Shown in pieces: positions 26,351 through 35,052 of a DNA stretch of 64,000 bases. A program made the translations under genes and the position numbers. This DNA is from Bryobacteraceae bacterium. GTDB taxonomy: Bacteria > Acidobacteriota > Terriglobia > Bryobacterales > Bryobacteraceae. The notes below the pieces were generated by a model. It had not been told where the DNA came from. It ran no database searches and worked only from the letters and a program-made list of their open reading frames with translations. Position 1 is the stretch's first letter. Every line of letters begins with the position of its first letter. Location: the NCBI GenBank assembly GCA_019187195.1, contig JABAQT010000039.1, forward strand, positions 1 to 64,000, in the 5' to 3' direction.

Positions 26351-27928
26351 CTACTTCATCGCCTCGAACAATCCGAACGAGAAAATCGCTGTCGCCGACG
26401 CGATTGCGACGTACTGTTTGCCGTCCACGGCATAGGTGATTGGAGACGCCGTCAGCCCCTCGCCCATCTGAAAGTGCCATAGATGTTTTCCGTTCTTCGC
26501 ATCCACGGCCACCAGTTGCCCGTCGTCGTCGCCGAAAAACACCACCCCGCCCGCCGTCGAAACCGTACCGGCCCAGGACTCCGCCGGCCCCGTCATCGGA
26601 TACTCCCAAACCCGCCTGCCCGTCGTGGGGTCGAAGGCCCGCAGATAAAACTTCCCGAGATCAACCGGCTTCGGGCTTGCGCCGCCCCCCGCGAAGTTCT
26701 TGTTTGGAACGGGTTCCTTGGCCGAACTGGTGTAGATGTCGCACTGCTCCAGGGTCACCACGTAGAGCAATCCCGTCGCCGGGTTGAACGATGGCGACAT
26801 CCAGTTGGTGGCGCCGCGCACACCCGGGCAGACCTTGTTGCCGCTTGGGGTCGGTTGCTTGCCCGGAACCTCCATCGGCCGTCCCTTCGCGTCGATGCCC
26901 GTCGCCCAGTCGAGCTTATCCACCAGCCTGGTAGCCTGCAGATACTCGCCCGTCAGACGGTCCAGCACATAGAAGAATCCGTTCCTGTTGGCATGGAGCA
27001 CCAGTTTGCGCATCTTCCCCTTGAAGGGCAGATCCACCAGCACGGGCCATGCCTGCGCGTCCCAGTCGTGTGTGTCGTGCGGCGTGAATTGAAAATGCCA
27101 TTTCATCTTGCCGCTCGCGGCGTCGATCGCCAGCAGCGACGAACTGTACAGATTGTCGCCCTGCCGGTCGCCGCCGTAAAAATCGGGCCATGCGTTCCCC
27201 GTCGTCCAGTAGATGGTGTCCGTTTCCGGGTCGAACGTTCCGCTCAACCACGTGGCCGCTCCCCCGTACTCGATGTACTTGCCCCACGTCTCCGAGCCGG
27301 GCTCCCCCTTGGCGGGCACCGTATAAAGCCTCCACGCTTCCTCGCCGGTGGTTGCCGAATAGGCCGCCACATAGCCGCGCATCCCGCTGTCGCCGCCCGC
27401 GACTCCAACCAGCACTTTATCCTTCACAACCATCGGCGCGAGCGTGGCGAACAGCCCGTCTTCGAGCCGCCCATATTGCTTCTGCCACAACAGGCCGCCG
27501 TTGCGGCGGTCGAGCGCCACCAGGTACGCGTCACCGGTGACGAAAAAGACACGGTCCCCCAGGATCGCGACGCCCCGGTTCACCGCCTCTTTCTTCGACC
27601 GCGCATCCTTGTACAGCCAGATCAGCCTTCCCGTGCGGGCGTCGAGCGCCCTCACCTCGTTGCTGTTGGTGACGTACATCACCCCCTCATAGACGATCGG
27701 GTTCGTGCGCAGGCCGTTCGCCTTGGGCATGTGGTACACCCACTTCGCCACCATCGATCCCACGTTCGACGCATTGATCTGCGTCAGTGGACTGTGGCGG
27801 TGGCCCTGGTAGTCCCCGGCATAGGTCAGCCAGCCGGTCCCCGGACCCTTGAGGATATCCTCGTAGCGCACCTGGCCCACTGCGCTCGCCACGGCGAGCA
27901 GGCCCATAAGCAAGGCTCGTGTCGTCAT
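26351..27928 (-). CDS. PQQ-dependent alcohol/methanol-type dehydrogenase
   Basis: 525 aa with signal peptide (ALLMGLLAVASAVGQ). It shows the eight-bladed beta-propeller repeats, with WxxG docking motifs such as ALDARTGRLIWLYKD, ALDRRNGGLLWQKQ and AIDAASGKMKWHFQ, and the conserved TPHDTHDWD region. It would oxidise an alcohol or aldose in the periplasm and pass electrons to a cytochrome c. The cytochrome c gene ends 2 nt upstream, so they form one transcript. The substrate cannot be read from sequence. Confidence 0.92.
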   Translation of the reverse strand: MTTRALLMGLLAVASAVGQVRYEDILKGPGTGWLTYAGDYQGHRHSPLTQINASNVGSMVAKWVYHMPKANGLRTNPIVYEGVMYVTNSNEVRALDARTGRLIWLYKDARSKKEAVNRGVAILGDRVFFVTGDAYLVALDRRNGGLLWQKQYGRLEDGLFATLAPMVVKDKVLVGVAGGDSGMRGYVAAYSATTGEEAWRLYTVPAKGEPGSETWGKYIEYGGAATWLSGTFDPETDTIYWTTGNAWPDFYGGDRQGDNLYSSSLLAIDAASGKMKWHFQFTPHDTHDWDAQAWPVLVDLPFKGKMRKLVLHANRNGFFYVLDRLTGEYLQATRLVDKLDWATGIDAKGRPMEVPGKQPTPSGNKVCPGVRGATNWMSPSFNPATGLLYVVTLEQCDIYTSSAKEPVPNKNFAGGGASPKPVDLGKFYLRAFDPTTGRRVWEYPMTGPAESWAGTVSTAGGVVFFGDDDGQLVAVDAKNGKHLWHFQMGEGLTASPITYAVDGKQYVAIASATAIFSFGLFEAMK

Positions 27929-27930
27929 TA

Positions 27931-28743
27931 CTATTTCTTCTCCGGCTCGTAGGGGCGGACACTTTGGCGGCTGAGGAACGCGATGAGATCATCCAACTCC
28001 TGCCGGCTCAGTTTCTCTTTATAATCCCGGGGCATCGGGGAATGCTCCGCGTACGTGATGGTGCGGACGTCCGGCATCCTGAGCAGATGCAGATTCCCCT
28101 GCGCGTCCTGAACCTGTACCGAATAGTTCGTCCGGTTCCGCGCCACACCCTTTATGGTGCGGCCATCGTTCAACACCGCCGTCACTCCCTTATAGGTGGG
28201 GAAACCGTCCGCGTCGGGGTCGACAATGGATTCCCTGATCTCCTCGACCGCCCGCACCGCTCCCACGTTGCTCAGGTCCGGCCCCAGCATTCCGCCGCGG
28301 CCGAGGATTCGGTGACAGTTCGAGCATCCCCCCTTGCCCCAGTAAATCTCCTCGCCCGCCTGCGGATTCCCCGGCACCGCTGTCTCCACCGCGGGAGCCG
28401 TCAGCGACCGCACATACGCCGCGATCTCCCAGATCTGCGCATCCGGCAGATTCGTCGCCGGCATGTCCGCGCCCGGCACTCCCTTGCGGATCGTCTGGAA
28501 CAGCCCGTCATCGTCGAGCGGATGCCATACTCCACGCTGCCGCAAGTTCGGTCCGCGGCCCCCTCGCCCGTTCGGCCCATGACAGCCCATGCAGGAAGTG
28601 GCAAACAGCTTCTTCCCCGCCGCGACCGCCGCCGGATTTCCCATGGCGGCGTTCCTCGACTTCCCGTCATTACTTGCATCGTGCTGGGCCAACAGCGGCA
28701 GCACGGCGCAGAAACCTGCCGATACAAGCCAAGAGCTTCGCAT
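27931..28743 (-). CDS. Dihaem cytochrome c
   Basis: 270 aa from the ATG at 28743; a longer frame exists from a GTG at 28767 but overlaps the previous stop. Signal peptide MRSSWLVSAGFCAVLPLLA. Two haem sites: SCMGCHGPNGRGG and GCSNCHRILGRGG. A Lys/Asp-rich beta segment after the second haem (NYSVQVQDAQGNLHLLRM) resembles the haem-binding domain of large cytochromes. It is the probable electron acceptor of the PQQ dehydrogenase encoded 2 nt downstream. Confidence 0.88.
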   Translation of the reverse strand: MRSSWLVSAGFCAVLPLLAQHDASNDGKSRNAAMGNPAAVAAGKKLFATSCMGCHGPNGRGGRGPNLRQRGVWHPLDDDGLFQTIRKGVPGADMPATNLPDAQIWEIAAYVRSLTAPAVETAVPGNPQAGEEIYWGKGGCSNCHRILGRGGMLGPDLSNVGAVRAVEEIRESIVDPDADGFPTYKGVTAVLNDGRTIKGVARNRTNYSVQVQDAQGNLHLLRMPDVRTITYAEHSPMPRDYKEKLSRQELDDLIAFLSRQSVRPYEPEKK

Positions 28744-28763
28744 AAACCTATCGTTTAAAGGTA

Positions 28764-30203
28764 TCACCGTTGGCGAAAGCGGAACGAGTAGAGGTCGGCA
28801 TCCTTCAGGACAAACCGCAGGCGAACGGGCTTACCGGCGAGCGAAGCAACCGTGGAGCCGTTCTTCCAGCGAACGATGCGCGATATCTCGTCGCCAATCG
28901 ATTCCCGTGCGTCCGCCAGTCCGTATCCCTCCACCGCCTTCCCCTCCAGGTCCTGAATCTCCACTCGCAGGCTTCCCGCCGCTGAGGTCGAAAAGTTCAC
29001 TTCCAGCGCCTCCCCCGCGAACCGCACCGGCCTGGTCAACAGCTCTCCGCCGCCGTAGCCCGCGTGCACGCTCGCAAATCCGTCCAGCCGCATCGCGTAG
29101 CGCTCGAGATGGGCCGTCGGCTGCCCGTAGTTCTTGTTCACATACAACGACATCTCCGAAGGCCCCGTCGGCACCACGTTCCAGGCCGGATAGTTCGTGC
29201 GCGATACCCAGTTCTCGAGACCGATGCCCGGCCGCAGAAACGCCTCCAGAAACGTCCGCTCATAGCGCGTTCCGCCCCTCGTGGTGAACAGCACCGCATC
29301 TGAAATGTCCTTGTAGTAGGAGGGGTCCACGTGAATCTCCCTTGCCTCTTCCTCGTTCAACACCTGGCGCCCGGGAAAGAACCGCGCCGCAATACTGATG
29401 TACAGTTGCGGCGCGCGGAAATAAGGGCTCGTCTGGTTGGTGTAGAGATGCTCGGCCGGCGCGTCTCCGAAACTCATCTCCTCCGGCGGAGCCCAGTGAA
29501 GGAAATCACTGCTGGTTGTTCGTGACACCCAGCGGTAGCGCTTTCCTCCCACGTCCTTGAACGTCCGGAAGTAGCACACATACCTGCCTTCGCCCGGCGA
29601 CCAGAAGGCCAGGTTCTGGGAGTCATATCGTGACGGGCCCTTGGGCAGAATCGGCTCCTCGCGCAACTTGCGCCAGTGGATTCCATCGGCGGAAGCGAAA
29701 GCCGCCAGGCCGGACGAACCGGTTCCCGCGATTGCCTTGTAGCGTTCGCTGGCCGCTACGCCCGGCCGCGAGTCGAGGAAAGGCGTAAAGTTGTGCGAGA
29801 AGGGCGGGGAACCGGCAAGGATGACGTTGTTGTCCTTTGTTCCCCGTACCGTGTAAAGCCCCAGCCGCGGTTTGGTCCAGTTCCTGCCGTCGCTTGATTC
29901 GGCGTAGCAGGTGACCTCCTCCGATCGCCCGTCCTGCCCCGCCGACGGCACGCCCCGGTAGTAAAGCCGGTAGCGCTTCCCATCGTGAATCACCGTGAAA
30001 TAGCCGCAAAAAGCGCCTTCCCACGGCTCGTTCATGCGCAGGACGACTCCCTCGTTCACGGGCTTCCCCAGTTCGAGCCGCGCGTTTGTCAGCCGCTCCA
30101 CCAGGTGCCGGTCCACGAACAACTCGCGCTGCGAGCCGATGTCGATTGTCTGCGCCGCAAGGGCGGACGCCATGGCGGATACTGCAAGAAACGCTCGTAA
30201 CAT
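28764..30203 (-). CDS. Exported beta-propeller protein, GH32/GH43-like
   Basis: 479 aa from the ATG at 30203, which gives a good signal peptide (MLRAFLAVSAMASALAAQ). Blade-like repeats with YAESSDGRNWTKPRLGLY and FASADGIHWRKLREEPIL are like the five-bladed glycoside hydrolases of clan GH-F/J. The last 120 residues form a beta-sandwich-like tail. No catalytic residues can be assigned with confidence, so a sugar-related role is an inference. It sits 20 nt before the cytochrome c gene. Confidence 0.7.
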   Translation of the reverse strand: MLRAFLAVSAMASALAAQTIDIGSQRELFVDRHLVERLTNARLELGKPVNEGVVLRMNEPWEGAFCGYFTVIHDGKRYRLYYRGVPSAGQDGRSEEVTCYAESSDGRNWTKPRLGLYTVRGTKDNNVILAGSPPFSHNFTPFLDSRPGVAASERYKAIAGTGSSGLAAFASADGIHWRKLREEPILPKGPSRYDSQNLAFWSPGEGRYVCYFRTFKDVGGKRYRWVSRTTSSDFLHWAPPEEMSFGDAPAEHLYTNQTSPYFRAPQLYISIAARFFPGRQVLNEEEAREIHVDPSYYKDISDAVLFTTRGGTRYERTFLEAFLRPGIGLENWVSRTNYPAWNVVPTGPSEMSLYVNKNYGQPTAHLERYAMRLDGFASVHAGYGGGELLTRPVRFAGEALEVNFSTSAAGSLRVEIQDLEGKAVEGYGLADARESIGDEISRIVRWKNGSTVASLAGKPVRLRFVLKDADLYSFRFRQR

Positions 30204-30273
30204 TGCATCCGCTATTGTAAGGCGTCGCGATGGAACTCCATATGACGGGACTCCCCGCATCGAACCGGGCCTC

Positions 30274-31620
30274 TCACTCGGGGAGCCGCCGCAGCCTGGG
30301 GTTCTCCTTCCGCTCCTTTTCACCTTTAAGGGGTATCCGTCTCAGGTGTTCTTTCACGTTCTGAAATTCGCAGCAATCCACTTTCAGCTTCTCGACCGGA
30401 GGCAGAAACTCCATCTCTTTGAAGGTGCTGAGAATGCGATCAAGGAACGGTGGATGCGTACGGAAGAAGCTCGCCGAACGCACATATCCCTGCTCGCTTG
30501 CCATCTTGTCGAAGAACGTAATGAATCCGCGCGGATCGTATCCCGCGCGCCAGCAGTATTGTACGCCCAACTGATCGGCTTCCGCTTCAAATTCACGGTT
30601 CACGCCGAGCAGCGTCAGGTTCAGTGCCAACCCCAGCCCGAAAAAGCCATACTGCATTGCGTAATATGTCCCTATGCCTACGGCGCCGCCGGTGAAAATC
30701 ACCGCTGCGATCTGTGCGCTCTGATAAACCAGCCCGGCTATGGTCGCTTTCCGCATCAGCCGCGCTCCATGCCTGGCCGCGACGTGAGCCATTTCATGTG
30801 CCAGCACGCCGGCGAGTTCCGATTCCGATTCCGCCTTCTCTATCAGCCCGGTGTTCACATAAAGAAAACCGCCGGGCAGCGCGAAAGCATTAATCTCCCG
30901 GCTCGCAAGAATCGCAACCTTGATTGGGACCTTGACGTCGCTGTGCTTCGCCAGGTCATTGGCCAACCCCTGCACATAGTTACCGACCCTCTCATCCGTC
31001 AACTCGGGCGGCATCAGTCCGTACGCCTTCAGGTCCTTGATGGCCTCCTCGCCCTTCCCGACGTCTTTTTCCTGCCCCTCCCCCACCTTGCGCACCCCAA
31101 TATCTTCCACGTCCCCGAACCGCCTCTGCCGCGCCTGTCCCGCGGCTATCCGCGCTTTTACCATCTTTTTCTCCGCTGGCCAACGTTCGACCAGGCTCAG
31201 TTTCGCCAGTCTGTTGTCGAACGCAACCGGCAGGCCATGTTGCCGCTCCATGCGCTTCTCGCGCGCCTGACGTTCCAGTTCGAGAATCCGGCTGTGCATC
31301 TCGCGCCGCTTCTCCGCCGTCGCTTCGTCATCTCTCGACCCGAGCCGGTTGAGCCGCTCCAGTTCACTCCGGTCCCGGGAGATCTTCCGGAGCAATTCCT
31401 TTTCTTCCGATTCGAGCCGCTGGGCCTGCTTCTTCTTTTCCTCCTCCAGTTCCTTCCGTACCTGCTCATACTGACGGCGGGAGAATGAAACTTGCGCCGC
31501 CAGTTCCGCCAGTTCCGGATAGGGACGTTCAACCAGTTCCCGGAGCTTCCACTCGGCCTGGTCCATCCTTCCGGGGAGAGCGCCCGCCAGGCAGGCGGCG
31601 ATGAGAACATTGCGTATCAT
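30274..31620 (-). CDS. M48-family metalloprotease with long coiled coil
   Basis: 448 aa. After a short signal, residues 25-135 are rich in Glu, Lys and Arg and predicted coiled coil (YEQVRKELEEEKKKQAQ). The protease domain has HEMAH at 275-279 with RH following (HVAARH), and the third zinc ligand in EFEAEADQLG. This resembles BepA/YfgC-type proteases that work in the periplasm on outer-membrane proteins, but the coiled coil in place of TPRs is unusual. Stands alone. Confidence 0.9.
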   Translation of the reverse strand: MIRNVLIAACLAGALPGRMDQAEWKLRELVERPYPELAELAAQVSFSRRQYEQVRKELEEEKKKQAQRLESEEKELLRKISRDRSELERLNRLGSRDDEATAEKRREMHSRILELERQAREKRMERQHGLPVAFDNRLAKLSLVERWPAEKKMVKARIAAGQARQRRFGDVEDIGVRKVGEGQEKDVGKGEEAIKDLKAYGLMPPELTDERVGNYVQGLANDLAKHSDVKVPIKVAILASREINAFALPGGFLYVNTGLIEKAESESELAGVLAHEMAHVAARHGARLMRKATIAGLVYQSAQIAAVIFTGGAVGIGTYYAMQYGFFGLGLALNLTLLGVNREFEAEADQLGVQYCWRAGYDPRGFITFFDKMASEQGYVRSASFFRTHPPFLDRILSTFKEMEFLPPVEKLKVDCCEFQNVKEHLRRIPLKGEKERKENPRLRRLPE

Positions 31621-31707
31621 GCACCGCTCCTTGTCTCAATCTCTTGCACGCCGCTCGCCAATACGCTCCCTTTGGCCCCCCGGGTGCATACTAGCCGGTA
31701 GGACGTC

Positions 31708-32721
31708 ATGAAAACGATGAAAGCCTGTGTGCTCCACGCCAACCGGCCGGTTGACCAGTCGCCGCTCATGGTGGAAGACGTGCCGCTTCCGGAACCGCGA
31801 ACCGGCCAGATCCGGATCCGCGTCCGCGCCTGCGGCATCTGCCGGACGGACCTGCACGTTATTGAAGGGGAACTGCCTGAGCGGAAACTGCCGCTCATTC
31901 CCGGCCACCAGGTAGCCGGCATCGTCGACGCCCGCGGACCCGGCGCGGATCGATTCCCGCCAGGTCAGCGCGTCGGAGTCGCCTGGCTGCACCGCACCTG
32001 CGGCCACTGTGAATACTGCCTCGCGGGCCGCGAAAACCTCTGCGACAAGCCGGATTTCACCGGTTACACGGTGGACGGCGGCTACGCCCAATTCATGCTC
32101 GCCGACGAAGAGTTCGTCTATGCCTTGCCGGAAGGCTTTGCCGATCTTCAGGCGGCCCCGCTGCTGTGCGCCGGCATCATCGGATTCCGCTGCCTGCGCC
32201 TCTCCGGCATCCAGCGCGGGGGCAGGCTCGGCTTGTATGGTTTCGGCGCGGCGGCCCACATCGCCATTCAGATAGCGCGATTCTGGGGAGCCGATGTCTA
32301 CGCCATGACACGCGATAAACGGCACCAGGATCTCGCCATGGAACTCGGAGCAAAGTGGGCCGGAGGAACCGTCGATGCCCCGCCGCGCAGTCTCGACGCG
32401 GCCATCGTGTTCGCCCCCGCCGGCGAGATCGTTCCCGCCGCCCTCAAAGCCCTCAGGAAGGGCGGCGCCCTCATTCTCGGCGGCATCCACATGAGCAATA
32501 TCCCGGAACTGCCCTATTCACTCCTCTACCACGAACGCGTCGTGCGCTCCGTGGCCAACAACACCCGGTCCGACGGCGAAGATTTTCTTCAGACGGCCGC
32601 GCGTATTCCCGTCCAGACCCACGTCGAGGTGTTCCCTCTCGAAGAGGCCAACCGCGCGCTAAATGCTCTCAAGTACGATGCCATCAAGGGCGCCGCCGTC
32701 CTTCAGGTGGAACATCCCTGA
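31708..32721 (+). CDS. Zinc-dependent alcohol dehydrogenase (MDR family)
   Basis: 337 aa medium-chain dehydrogenase. The catalytic zinc site is [13 protein letters not shown] with GHQVAG; the structural zinc site is [15 protein letters not shown]. The nucleotide fold has [13 protein letters not shown]. These identify a class close to AdhA/AdhP-like enzymes oxidising primary alcohols with NAD. It is a single gene divergent from the M48 protease and convergent with the AI-2E-family gene. Confidence 0.92.
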   Translation: MKTMKACVLHANRPVDQSPLMVEDVPLPEPRTGQIRIRVRACGICRTDLHVIEGELPERKLPLIPGHQVAGIVDARGPGADRFPPGQRVGVAWLHRTCGHCEYCLAGRENLCDKPDFTGYTVDGGYAQFMLADEEFVYALPEGFADLQAAPLLCAGIIGFRCLRLSGIQRGGRLGLYGFGAAAHIAIQIARFWGADVYAMTRDKRHQDLAMELGAKWAGGTVDAPPRSLDAAIVFAPAGEIVPAALKALRKGGALILGGIHMSNIPELPYSLLYHERVVRSVANNTRSDGEDFLQTAARIPVQTHVEVFPLEEANRALNALKYDAIKGAAVLQVEHP

Positions 32722-32762
32722 TTTCATACCCTCCGGTGTGTGCTTTCACCCGCGTCGTGAAT

Positions 32763-33818
32763 TCACGCAGCCGGTTCTCTCAGCAACTCCGCGAGCGCCG
32801 CCGTCACCGCCACCACGGCCGGCCCGATGAAAAGTCCCATCAGCCCGAACGCCTGTGCCCCGCCCAGCAGCGCGAAGAACACCAGCAGGGGATGCAGACT
32901 CACCCGTCCGCTCACCACGTAGGGCCGGATGAAGTTGTCCGCCAACCCGATCACCCCCGCGCCGAGGACCGCCAATAGGATCGCCTTACCCCAGGCTCCG
33001 CTGAGCGCGAGATAGATGCTCGCCGGCGCCCAGACAATTGGCGGGCCCACCAGCGGAATCATGGAAAATAGGCCCGCCACCAGCCCCCAAAGCACGGGAG
33101 ACGGCAGTCCCAGAACCAGAAAAGCCAGCCCTGTCAGTCCTCCTTGCGCGGCCGCCACCGCCAGCACCCCGTACATGTTGGCGATCACCGAACGGCCCAC
33201 TTCGGAAAACAATCGCTCGATCTGCCGCGGTTCGAGCGGCAGCACGTGCGTGGCATAGCGCCGGATAGCCCGTCCGTCCCGGAAAAGAAAGAACAGGCTG
33301 AACAGCGTCACCATCCCATTCAGAAGCAAACCCGCCAGATTGGCGATTGCGCTGCGCAAGACCCGCACAAGCGTTGCGCTGGCCGCCTCCACCCAACCCG
33401 TCACGATCGACCGCAAACTGAAATCCGGATCCTCCACGTCGATTCCGGCGAGGTTCAGAGGCCGCTCGAGCAGGTGGGTCAACCAGGGCTCCCACCCCCC
33501 ACTCGCGGAACTCTTGCTCGCAAGCGAGGCGTACAGTTGCTGCAGCTCTTTCGTGACTCCGCGGCTGAGCAGCGCCGCCGGAATAAGGGTCGCCATCACC
33601 ACCATGGCGACCGACAAAGCCGCCGCCGCATTGCGGTTTCTAATCAAGCGGCTGATGCGCTCGTATGCCGGGTAGAATAGAACAGCAAGCGCCGTCGCCG
33701 CCACAATCGGCATCAGGAACGGCCGGACAATCGTAAAGCACAGATAAGCGGCAAGCGCCAACAGCGCAATCAGAAAGGCTTGCCGTGCGCGGCTCTCTCC
33801 CTGGGGCGTCACGTCCAT
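32763..33818 (-). CDS. AI-2E-family transporter (PerM/YdiK-like)
   Basis: 351 aa with seven to eight hydrophobic segments and the domain features of the AI-2E transporter family: the conserved GLPSPVLWGLVAGLFSMIPLVG loop and the PYVVSGRVSLHPLLVF stretch. Members were named for autoinducer-2 export but most have other or unknown roles. Its ATG overlaps the stop of the small hypothetical gene upstream. Confidence 0.9.
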   Translation of the reverse strand: MDVTPQGESRARQAFLIALLALAAYLCFTIVRPFLMPIVAATALAVLFYPAYERISRLIRNRNAAAALSVAMVVMATLIPAALLSRGVTKELQQLYASLASKSSASGGWEPWLTHLLERPLNLAGIDVEDPDFSLRSIVTGWVEAASATLVRVLRSAIANLAGLLLNGMVTLFSLFFLFRDGRAIRRYATHVLPLEPRQIERLFSEVGRSVIANMYGVLAVAAAQGGLTGLAFLVLGLPSPVLWGLVAGLFSMIPLVGPPIVWAPASIYLALSGAWGKAILLAVLGAGVIGLADNFIRPYVVSGRVSLHPLLVFFALLGGAQAFGLMGLFIGPAVVAVTAALAELLREPAA

Positions 33819-34192
33819 ACTCCGGCGAATCCATGGTAGCGTAGCTTCGGTCCCCGGTTGGAATCATTCAAGCCGCGCGCCCCCAAAACAAAAAGGGCCG
33901 GCCGTGATTGCGGCAAGGTCACGGCCAGCCGGCCTGGCAGGAGAATCGCGTGAGGTCTAGAACGGACTCTTGCTACCAGAAACTTGAACATGACAGCCAT
34001 CGCCAGGCGCCGTTCCTCGGGGCCGGGAGGTGTGGCCAACTCCGCGGAGCGGCGGCGCCGGACGATGAGGCCCACTGCCGCGGCAATTTCCTCCGCTTGC
34101 AAGGGCGAACTGAAATGACTCACGGAGATCTCCGCCGGGCGCCCATCACTGCGCGCCAGTCCGCTCGCATCCGCCACCCGGCCTTCGTTCAT
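33809..34192 (-). CDS. Small hypothetical protein with strong ribosome site
   Basis: 127 aa from the ATG at 34192, which has GGAGGAGA 5 nt upstream, one of the best sites in the window. The first 80 residues look coding (EISVSHFSSPLQAEEIAAAVGLIVRR is split between two helices). After about residue 80 the frame runs through a GC-rich hairpin with a T run, and the tail looks unlike protein. The gene may really end earlier through a frameshift or the hairpin may attenuate. Family not recognised. Confidence 0.55.
   Translation of the reverse strand: MNEGRVADASGLARSDGRPAEISVSHFSSPLQAEEIAAAVGLIVRRRRSAELATPPGPEERRLAMAVMFKFLVARVRSRPHAILLPGRLAVTLPQSRPALFVLGARGLNDSNRGPKLRYHGFAGVWT
33885..33934 (-). 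terminator. Terminator-like hairpin with T run
   Basis: On the minus strand GGCCGTGA/TCACGGCC gives an 8-bp perfect stem (33900-33907 and 33919-33926), extended by GGCCGG/CCGGCC with a 4-nt bulge and followed by CTTTTTGTTTT. It would end a transcript coming from the small gene at 34192, although that gene's open frame continues through it into the AI-2E-family gene. Confidence 0.55.
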
Positions 34193-34554
34193 GCTATCTC
34201 CTCCCATCCGCGGCGCTGTTGACAGTATCAACGTTGAGAGGGAGATCAGTTAGCTCAAACGGATTCCAGCACCGCGGATGGCGAAGAGTTCCTCGTGCGG
34301 CGTCAGCCCATCATGTCCCTTTACTTGCCAAAGATCTGCATTGAGTATAAGATCCCTCACGCGATCCATGACATACCGCCTGGACTGTATTTGTGGACCC
34401 CGCCGCGCGGTTCCAGCCCGCTGCGAGGAAACTTCCTCTTCGCGGCGGCAAAATACCCGCTGCACGGTATTCTCTTTCTCTACCCCCCGTCCTATCTTGG
34501 GATCAGGTATCAAGAGTCCAAGTGCATAGGGAAAAGGATCCATATCGCAAGGTA
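34193..34554. other. Intergenic stretch without a convincing gene
   Basis: About 360 bp between the small minus-strand gene and the pseudo-receiver gene. Both strands carry open frames (86 codons on plus from about 34295, 103 codons on minus from 34561), but neither has a clear ribosome site or a recognisable motif. A short dyad, GTTGA-N5-TCAAC, on the minus strand (about 34213-34227), lies just upstream of the small gene and could be an operator. Base composition is less GC-rich than the flanks. I see no tRNA or terminator. Confidence 0.5.
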
Positions 34555-35052
34555 GTGCCAATCGAGCGCTATCAGTCCGGCGCCGCTTCCCGCAAGAGCC
34601 AGCGGATCGACTGCGTCTTTCTCGCGGGCTCGCGGAATGAAGCCGCCATGGCTGAACGCATGGTGGCCTCGAGCGGTATCCGCATTCACCATGCCTGCTC
34701 CCTGCGGCAGGCGCGCCTGTTCCTTGCCATCACCCGCGCCACCGTTCTCCTCGTCAAGGCGCATTTTGACGGAGGCGACTGGCGGGACGCTCTGCAACTC
34801 CTGGCCCGCAACCGCCTGCCCGCCGTGCTCGTCGTGGCCATCCCTGAGTTCGACGGAGGCTTATGGGTCGAGGCCTTGCGCGAAGGCGCCTGCGACGTCA
34901 TCCCGCAACCGTTTCGCCCCGACGAACTCATCCGCGTGATCGGGAGCGCCAGCGAATGCGCCACCCGCACCGAGAGGCGCCGCGCTCTGTCCGGTTCACC
35001 CGATACACTGGTCGAGAGCTTGGATGGAGCCGACAGAACGGAAGGTTCATAA
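34555..35052 (+). CDS. Pseudo-receiver (CheY-fold) protein
   Basis: 165 aa, GTG at 34555 (uncertain; GTG 34522 is also possible). The alternating pattern DCVFLAGSRNEAAMAERM ... VLLVKAHFDGGDW ... PAVLVVAIPEFDGG ... GACDVIPQPFRPDELIRVI follows the receiver fold. The acidic pair and the phospho-accepting Asp are missing: the strand after which Asp normally lies ends in VKAHFD. It therefore probably works without phosphorylation. Its end overlaps the following histidine kinase gene by 29 nt, so it is likely part of that signalling pathway. Confidence 0.65.
   Translation: MPIERYQSGAASRKSQRIDCVFLAGSRNEAAMAERMVASSGIRIHHACSLRQARLFLAITRATVLLVKAHFDGGDWRDALQLLARNRLPAVLVVAIPEFDGGLWVEALREGACDVIPQPFRPDELIRVIGSASECATRTERRRALSGSPDTLVESLDGADRTEGS

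Noticed and set aside
26483..27952. 489-codon frame antisense to the PQQ dehydrogenase
   Set aside because: Shadow of a clear beta-propeller gene, no ribosome site.
34250..34561. 103-codon minus-strand frame
   Set aside because: Starts with TTG without ribosome site and shows no recognisable motif; kept only as an intergenic note.
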